Origin: Silene latifolia
Taxonomy: Eukaryota; Streptophyta; Magnoliopsida; Caryophyllales; Caryophyllaceae
DNA: 64,000 nucleotides
Assembly (NCBI RefSeq): GCF_048544455.1
Contig: NC_133532.1
Span: forward strand, 17,424,948-17,488,947
Direction: 5' to 3'
The position numbers and the translations under genes are program-made. Below, piece after piece: positions 58,743 through 64,000 of this stretch. Numbering within the stretch: the first letter of the stretch is position 1; each line of letters begins with the position of its first letter. The notes below the pieces were generated by a model. It saw only the letters and a list, made by a program, of their open reading frames with translations. It did no database searches and was not told the DNA's origin.

Positions 58743-59375
58743 GGGTTACCTAAGACCATTGTAAGCGATATGGATTAGATCTTCCTTAGTAGGTTTTGGA
58801 AGGAGCTCTTCGAGTTACATCAAGTTGATTTACACATGTCCACTAGTTACCACCCTCTGATGGCGCCAATTTGAGGTGGTCAACAAGTGTTTTGAGACCT
58901 ATTTGAGGTGTATGACAAGAGAGAAGCCAAAGGAATGGGTTCAGTGGATACCCTTGGATGAATGGTGGTATAACACTAATTTTCACTCCTCTGTCCAAAG
59001 TACTCCGGTCGATTTATCTTTGAATCACCACCATGGGAGATAGTAGGGTGGCATTTGTGGATAAGAGCGCTGGCAGCTAGGGAGGAATGCATTAAAGTCT
59101 TTGCAATTTCACTTGAAAAGAGCCCAAGACAGGATGAAAGTGCAATCTGACAAGAGAAGAACTGACAAACAGTTTAATGTTGGGGAATTGGTCTATGATA
59201 AGCTTCAGCCCTATAGACAAATGTCTGTGGTTTATAGATCATGTGCCAAGCTTTATCCTAGGTACTTTAGGCCTTTCCCAGTAATGTAAAGAATTGGATA
59301 GCCTATAAACTCCAACTTCCTGAGACTTCAAAAATACATCCTGTATTTCACATTTCGCCTCCACCAGAAAGTGTA
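58743..59375 (+). pseudogene. Ty3/gypsy integrase relic (different lineage)
   Basis: Pieces in several frames: FWKELFELHQVDLHMSTSYH, FHLKRAQDRMKVQSDKRRTD, QFNVGELVYDKLQPYRQMSV and AYKLQLPETSKIHPVFHIS. These are the integrase core end and C-terminal region of a chromovirus-like gypsy, not closely related to elements 1 and 2. The core Glu block is deleted. Confidence 0.8.
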
Positions 59376-59665
59376 AGAATTCATAAAGTTGATAATTTGT
59401 AGGTTTTACATCTTTGTGAAAATGAATTTAGGTAACAAATAGGCTCTAGAAGATTGTATGCGATGCATAAATGTATCCATTGATCTAATGAATAAACTCA
59501 AGCATTCAGTCTCTCTAAAACTTTCCTGTAATTCTATGTAATCTTTCAATTACCAGAATCAATAATTCGATTCCTTTCTTCTTCTAGGAATCCTATGGTT
59601 GTTTCAGTTTTCCTCGAACTGTTCCTGGAATTCATATCAATTTCTTGGGTTCATTGAAGCTGGTA
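59376..59665. other. Probable LTR remnant
   Basis: Follows the integrase relic. It has stretches such as TTTCCTGTAATTCTATGTAA and TCAATTACCAGAATCAATAA that look like a U3/R region, but no pair is present to confirm it. Confidence 0.35.
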
Positions 59666-59842
59666 AGAATATAAGATCAACAAGAACGGAGTACAAATTA
59701 CTATCGAATAATCAACAAATTCAAGCAATCGGGTAATATTTTATTGGGGTTTCCGTAAGTATGGACAATCCGGCGAAGGGTTACTCGAAGTCGAAGTCTG
59801 GATAATTAGGTACAAAATCAATTTATAAGGTTAGAAATTAAC

Positions 59843-59874
59843 CTGAGTTTTCCGTCGGAAACTTTGACTTCCAT
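59843..59874 (-). CDS. Possible first coding exon of the broken HAD/CCCH gene
   Basis: ATG at 59874 (MEVKVSDGKLR), ending CTCAG before GTTAATTTC. The upstream 100 bases are C/T-rich like a plant 5' UTR. The gypsy relic would then sit in the first intron. No transcript evidence; the link to 58640 is inferred. Confidence 0.3.
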
Positions 59875-60059
59875 GGGGAAGAAGTTGGTGTTATGTGAGA
59901 AAACAACTCAGTTGAGCTGGGGTGTTAGAAATAGAGAAATTGAGCTGAGTTAGTCATGAATGTCCAATAGAAGTCATAAAGTCGGCAACTTTGTTGGCTT
60001 CACGAAAGCAATGTTTAATTATCAGTTATCACTTCATCAAAGAACTGAAGATATAATTT

Positions 60060-61250
60060 TACATCCTTGATAATACTAGAAATTTCCCAAAGAAATTGCC
60101 AAGTACTACGGATTGAGTTGATAACCCATAAATTTTCACCTTCTACAATTAACTTCGAGATTCCTAAGTATTTAGCTGCTAAAATGCCTTCCTTTAAAGC
60201 GAGAGTTTCAGCAACAAGAATACTATTAGCTCCGCACTTTTTTGCTCATAGCAAAACGACTTTACCATTATGATCTCTTATAGCATATCCTAGAGCAGCT
60301 TTATTACCATCTATTTTTGATCCGTCAAAATTTAGCTTTAGAAACACATTTTTAGGTTTCTCCCACCAAATTTCTTTCCTACTAATAGTATTTCTAACTG
60401 ACACGTCTTTATCATGATTGTTAAGATTCTTATGTCTAGTCTCATTCCAAATATTGATGCTATTATTATATAAAAGGATAAGTTTACTGATATTAAAATG
60501 AACATCAATAAAAATAATGTTATTTCTATGGAATCATGCATTCCACCAAATAAATACAATCTTAATGAAATCGGCTTTTGGAATTAAAATTTTAAGATGA
60601 TTAAGTTTCTCTATAAAGCTCTAACTTGCAATATTATCATATATTGCCAAAAAATTGTTAAAGCTAATGATATTCATGTATTGGGTGACCGATGCAATCA
60701 AGGAACACTTGAAAAAGAAATGATCTTTATCTTCAATTGGATGATTGCACAAAACACATTGAGGTGGTACAATTATACGATTTCTTATTAGAAGCCTACT
60801 TTTCGTAGAGAGACCATCTACACAAGTTTTCCAAAGAAAAAATTTCAATTTTGGAGGAATATTTAGTTTCCAAATCCAGTAAAATTCACATTTGTCAATA
60901 TTTCTATCGAACAAACCTTGTGCTAACCATGTCGCTATTTTGGTAGAGAAATTTCCATCCACAGATAATATCCAAAGAAGGGTATCTGGAATATCATTAT
61001 GCGGCAATGAAATATTAATTATCTGGTTAACAATATCATTATTTACTATACTAGATAACTTACTGACATCCCATTGTTTATCAGGAGTTATAAAATCTCT
61101 AACCAAAAGATTTACATCAAGATTACTATGACCATCTATATTTCTAGTAAGAGGATAAGAAAAAACCCAATTGTCAGTCCAAAATTTGATATTGCTACCA
61201 TTATCTACCTGCCATCTTAACCCTTTTCTAAAAAAAAAACGAATCTTTTT
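60060..61250 (-). pseudogene. 3' part of a LINE: RT end, zf-RVT and RNase H
   Basis: From 61250 downward: NGSNIKFWTDNWVFSYPL, then VRDFITPDKQWDVSKLSS and the zf-RVT domain (FYWIWKLNIPPKLKFFLWK, PPQCVLCNHPIEDKDHFFFK) in one open frame 61106-60621. RNase H follows near 60340-60060 (LKLNFDGSKIDGNKAALGYA). A frame break separates the domains. Confidence 0.85.
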
Positions 61251-61307
61251 GTTGTTACATGTTCTCTTAACAATCGTACCTATTTTATAAAAACGTAATT
61301 ATTTTTA

Positions 61308-61440
61308 GGAAAATTCTTCCGTTCTTCCAGAGGATGTTCTCCCTACTTACACATGAGGAGGACAAAATGAGAATTAAATATTGTATCCTCCTCATGTGTG
61401 AGTAGAGAGGACGTCCTCCGGGAAGACGGAAGAATTTCTC
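61308..61440. mobile_element. Hairpin MITE with 9-bp TSD (133 bp)
   Basis: Exact 9-bp TSD TTATTTTTA (61299-61307 and 61441-61449). Arms of about 55 bp (left GGAAAATTCTTCCGTTCTTC onward, right ending GACGGAAGAATTTCTC) pair with a few mismatches around a short AT-rich loop. This fits a Mutator-like MITE. Confidence 0.88.
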
Positions 61441-61569
61441 TTATTTTTATTAGTACACCATTGTATATAATACGGAGTACGTACCTATTTTATTACTTTT
61501 TTGTACCATTTAATTCAAATTGTAATATGTCCTTCAATAAATTATTGAGAGACCGTTTTTAGGAGATTT

Positions 61570-61832
61570 ATTGGTAGACATGGAAAACGGGTTAATCGGA
61601 TTGGGTTAAGATCATGTCAGTTCAGGTTGAAGTCATGATTGGGCCAACAAATTTCTTGTTTCAAGAGATAATAGACTGTGTGCAAATAAACATTCGGGTC
61701 AGATCATATCTAATCGAGTTGATTCGGGTTACGAGCCAAGCTCGTGTCCTCGGTTTGCGTGTCAAGTTAGATACGAATTGGGTTATTCGAATCGGTCATA
61801 AAAATCGGTCAATTTTATCAGGTCTAGACGTA
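61570..61832. repeat. Dispersed repeat, diverged copy C
   Basis: Starts GTAGACATGGAAAACGGGTTA, like copies A and B, and ends with the inverted form ATCAGGTCTAGAC. The middle is poorly conserved. Confidence 0.45.
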
Positions 61833-62071
61833 ATGGCCTGGGTTCACGTCTATTCCTTTTTTTCCCCATTGTTTTAGTAAATTGAACTCTCAAGAACAAC
61901 CAAAAAATATGATGTGGGGCGTCAGACTTCTGAATAAAACAGTTTTAACATTAACTTAACCAAGTAGGTTTCTCCTCCATTTCTATCCTTGATCCTTCCC
62001 ATTTCTCACAATCCCACTCCTTCACCCTCTTCCCTTCATTTCACCTTTGTTCTTCCCACAATCCCACCTTT

Positions 62072-62083
62072 TATATATAAATA
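62072..62083 (+). promoter_or_regulatory. TATA box of ABI3 (predicted)
   Basis: TATATATAAATA within a C/T-rich stretch, about 520 bases before the ABI3 start codon. Transcription would begin near 62105-62115, giving a 5' UTR of about 480-490 nt. A long ABI3 5' UTR is also known in Arabidopsis. Confidence 0.6.
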
Positions 62084-62277
62084 ACCTCTTAATTACACAC
62101 ACTAATCATGTGCCTACACTAATCTCAACTTGCTTAAACAAATCCCTTTTGCACTACCAACCAATTAAACAAATAGCAAGTGGATAATTACAAGATTTAC
62201 TCTTAAGATTATCAACAAGATAAGGAATATAATCATAACCCATAGGATAGATTCCACAACTTGTCCCAAGTTTTTTA

Positions 62278-62445
62278 ATGGTTATAAGATTACAAGGTTT
62301 GTATTATTCAGATGGTTTATGTTGCTTAGCCAAAAGGGTCCCCTCTCCTCTCCACTACTTTGATGTTTATTTCTTTGCTTCCTTAATTCACTACAACAAA
62401 TTAACACTTACCTACTTTTCTTTCCTATATCCTTTCCTTTCCTAG
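62278..62445 (+). other. Upstream ORF of 55 codons in the ABI3 5' UTR
   Basis: ATG at 62278 to TAG at 62445, starting MVIRLQGLYYSDGLCCL. It ends 149 bases before the ABI3 ATG. Other uORFs in the presumed leader are at 62108-62122, 62312-62329, 62319-62363 (its TGA overlaps the next ATG in TGATG), 62363-62386 and 62516-62554 (12 codons). None reads into ABI3. They could lower or gate ABI3 translation; this is inferred. Confidence 0.55.
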
Positions 62446-62594
62446 TAATAAAAATCCATCATCAATATTATCCATTTCAAGTACAAAATCTGTCCTTTTT
62501 TTAGTACTTTCCTACATGATATTACACCTAACCCACTTTCAAAGGTTTCTTTAGGTTTTCTTGTAAAAAAATAATTATTTAGTTTTATTTTGTG

Positions 62595-64000
62595 ATGGAA
62601 ATGAAGGATTTGAGCATGCATGGTGAAGATCTAAATGGGTTTGATGTATTTTCTAATAATCAAGAAGTTGTAGTTGTTGTTGGCAAAGAAGATGAAGAGA
62701 TCTGGTTTGAAACCGCTTCTCAACATCACCAAAACAGTTTTATTAATACACATAATAATAACAACAACAATAATAACAACGATAACAATAATAATAACAA
62801 TAGTGAGTATGTTGATTTGGATGTGAGTGATCCATCATCGCTATTCTACGCCGAGTTTCCGGCTCTACCGGATTTCCCTTGCAAATCATCCTCATCGTCG
62901 TCAAATCGAGTCGCGTCAAAGCGGTTTTTTAATTCAACAGCCACATCGTCCTCCTCCGCGTCGACGGCTTCTTCCGGGGTAGCCTCGTGGGCCGTGCTCA
63001 ACTCCGACGCTGACCACGACCCGAATTCAAACCCACAAAACCAACAAGGAGGTTTGGTTTTGGATGATGTGGATGTAGATGAATGCATGGATATGATGGA
63101 GAATTTGGGTTGCATGGATCTACTTGAGAGTACTGATATTTGTTGGGACCCGTCTCCTTTATTTCAAAACGAGTCCCAAAACAGTCAGAGTCATAGCCAC
63201 GACCACTTGCGCCACGAACAGCAACAACAGCCGCAACAGCCCGTTGACGATGCTAATGAGGAGGAGCACTTGTTTCGACAGTTTATGTTGCAAAATGAGT
63301 GTAAAGTTAACACTAATAATACTACACCATATGTTGACCTTGGTCAAAGTAGTGGTGCTGCTGGTGGGACCCAGCAGCCGGAGGATGACTTGGCGATGGT
63401 GTTCTTCGAGTGGTTGAAGTCAAACAAGGAGACGGTTTCGGCTGAGGATTTGAGGAATATTAAGATAAAGAAGTCAACTATTGAGAGTGCTGCTAAACGT
63501 CTTGGTGGTGGTAAAGAAGGAATGAAACAGTTGCTTAAGTTGATTCTTCAGTGGGTCCAAAATCACCATCTTCATAATAATCTAAACCCGAACCCTAACC
63601 CTAACCCTAACACGGACTTTCATTGCATGAACCCGCCAACATGGTCTATGCCGGATATGGGACCCATGGTGCCAATCGCACCGTCTCCAGGGTTCATGAT
63701 GCCCCAGCCCCACATGGGTGGGGATCCTTATGGGTACCCACCTCCGCCAATCCCGGGTCAAGAATACCACTCATGGGCCCAACCAGTTGCACAAGTGCAG
63801 TACGGGATGGGCCCATACGGGTCATATCCAGACCCGGGATTTGGTGGGTACCCCGCTCCGTACCCGGGTGGATTGTACTACCACCCGGGTCCAGGAGAGG
63901 GGTTGGTGAGGGTAGGGTCGTCGGCGACGAAGGAGGCTAGGAAGAAAAGGATGGCTAGGCAAAGAAGGTTGTTTACACATCAACATCATAGAAACCATCA
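62595..64000 (+). CDS. ABI3: ABI3 (B3-domain transcription factor), 5' part
   Basis: ABI3/VP1 is the nuclear transcription factor of seed maturation, dormancy and abscisic acid response. The frame is open from ATG 62595 to the window end (468 complete codons), with no stop and no intron seen. An acidic N-terminus with an Asn run leads to the B1 domain at residues about 263-325 (EDDLAMVFFEWLKSNKETVS, then GGGKEGMKQLLKLILQWVQN). A Pro/Gly/Tyr-rich region follows. The B2 domain starts at about 446 (KEARKKRMARQRR). B1 mediates partner (bZIP) contact and B2 carries a nuclear signal and aids DNA binding in known members. The DNA-binding B3 domain must lie beyond the window. A second ATG 6 bases downstream is possible; the first is chosen as longest. 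Confidence 0.96.
   Translation, partial: MEMKDLSMHGEDLNGFDVFSNNQEVVVVVGKEDEEIWFETASQHHQNSFINTHNNNNNNNNNDNNNNNNSEYVDLDVSDPSSLFYAEFPALPDFPCKSSSSSSNRVASKRFFNSTATSSSSASTASSGVASWAVLNSDADHDPNSNPQNQQGGLVLDDVDVDECMDMMENLGCMDLLESTDICWDPSPLFQNESQNSQSHSHDHLRHEQQQQPQQPVDDANEEEHLFRQFMLQNECKVNTNNTTPYVDLGQSSGAAGGTQQPEDDLAMVFFEWLKSNKETVSAEDLRNIKIKKSTIESAAKRLGGGKEGMKQLLKLILQWVQNHHLHNNLNPNPNPNPNTDFHCMNPPTWSMPDMGPMVPIAPSPGFMMPQPHMGGDPYGYPPPPIPGQEYHSWAQPVAQVQYGMGPYGSYPDPGFGGYPAPYPGGLYYHPGPGEGLVRVGSSATKEARKKRMARQRRLFTHQHHRNH
62752..62802 (+). repeat. AAT/AAC trinucleotide run in ABI3 exon 1
   Basis: Mixed AAT and AAC codons, broken by one GAT, giving a poly-Asn tract of about 17 residues; probably length-variable. 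Confidence 0.9.

Larger units (their letters stand above)
58685..59715. repeat. Direct repeats of about 48 bp flanking a gypsy relic
   Basis: ATAAGATCAATAACAAGTAC with GGATTACAAATTACTATC at about 58688-58730, and ATAAGATCAACAAGAACGGA with GTACAAATTACTATC at about 59668-59710. The roughly 0.95 kb between them is gypsy-derived. Far too long for a TSD; probably a segmental duplication. Confidence 0.65.

Overview
The window is plant nuclear DNA, eukaryotic throughout: GT-AG introns, Ty3/gypsy and LINE retrotransposons, hAT, Mutator and Stowaway MITEs, a SUPERMAN-type single C2H2 zinc-finger gene and the 5' half of ABI3. The Retand/Ogre-type element with an antisense ORF and 3' tandem repeats, plus the gypsy family, suggest a core eudicot and perhaps Caryophyllales/Caryophyllaceae. 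That placement is an inference, not a proof.

Layout. 1-7676: Tekay/Del-like Ty3/gypsy chromovirus on the minus strand, its 3' LTR cut by the window edge. 7677-9258: 3' end of a LINE. 11547-12074: intronless C2H2 zinc-finger repressor gene with a perfect inverted repeat just upstream. 12255-14280: dispersed repeats and a decayed Tat-type gag. 14954-16261: non-autonomous Mutator-like element (9-bp TSD) with a second MITE inside. 19640-20198: LINE RT fragment. 20199-21605: gypsy LTR plus leader. 22130-23230: about 68-bp minisatellite split by a MITE.

23485-52043 is one second gypsy chromovirus (plus strand, TSD ATTGC) blown up by nested insertions. Its RT gene is split by a hAT-like element (27950-46711, 8-bp TSD), which is itself split by a 17.9-kb Retand/Ogre-type retrotransposon (28247-46127, TSD AGTAG, 3.3-kb LTRs about 99% identical). 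Its RNase H region is split by a solo LTR (47351-48758, TSD TAAAA).

52049-59874: a minus-strand multi-exon gene, now broken, combining an N-terminal module of the plant transposon-associated type, an acidic region, a CCCH zinc finger and an FCP1/HAD phosphatase-like domain. A LINE carrying a hAT MITE interrupts one of its exons. 60060-61250: a minus-strand LINE. 62595 to the end: ABI3, with a TATA box and several uORFs upstream.

Only the zinc-finger gene and ABI3 look like intact host genes. The most unusual shared signal is a palindromic 12-mer (ACTCG-NN-CGAGT) repeated in the U3 region of every gypsy LTR here, and again in the leader before gag. The arms are constant and the centre changes between subfamilies.
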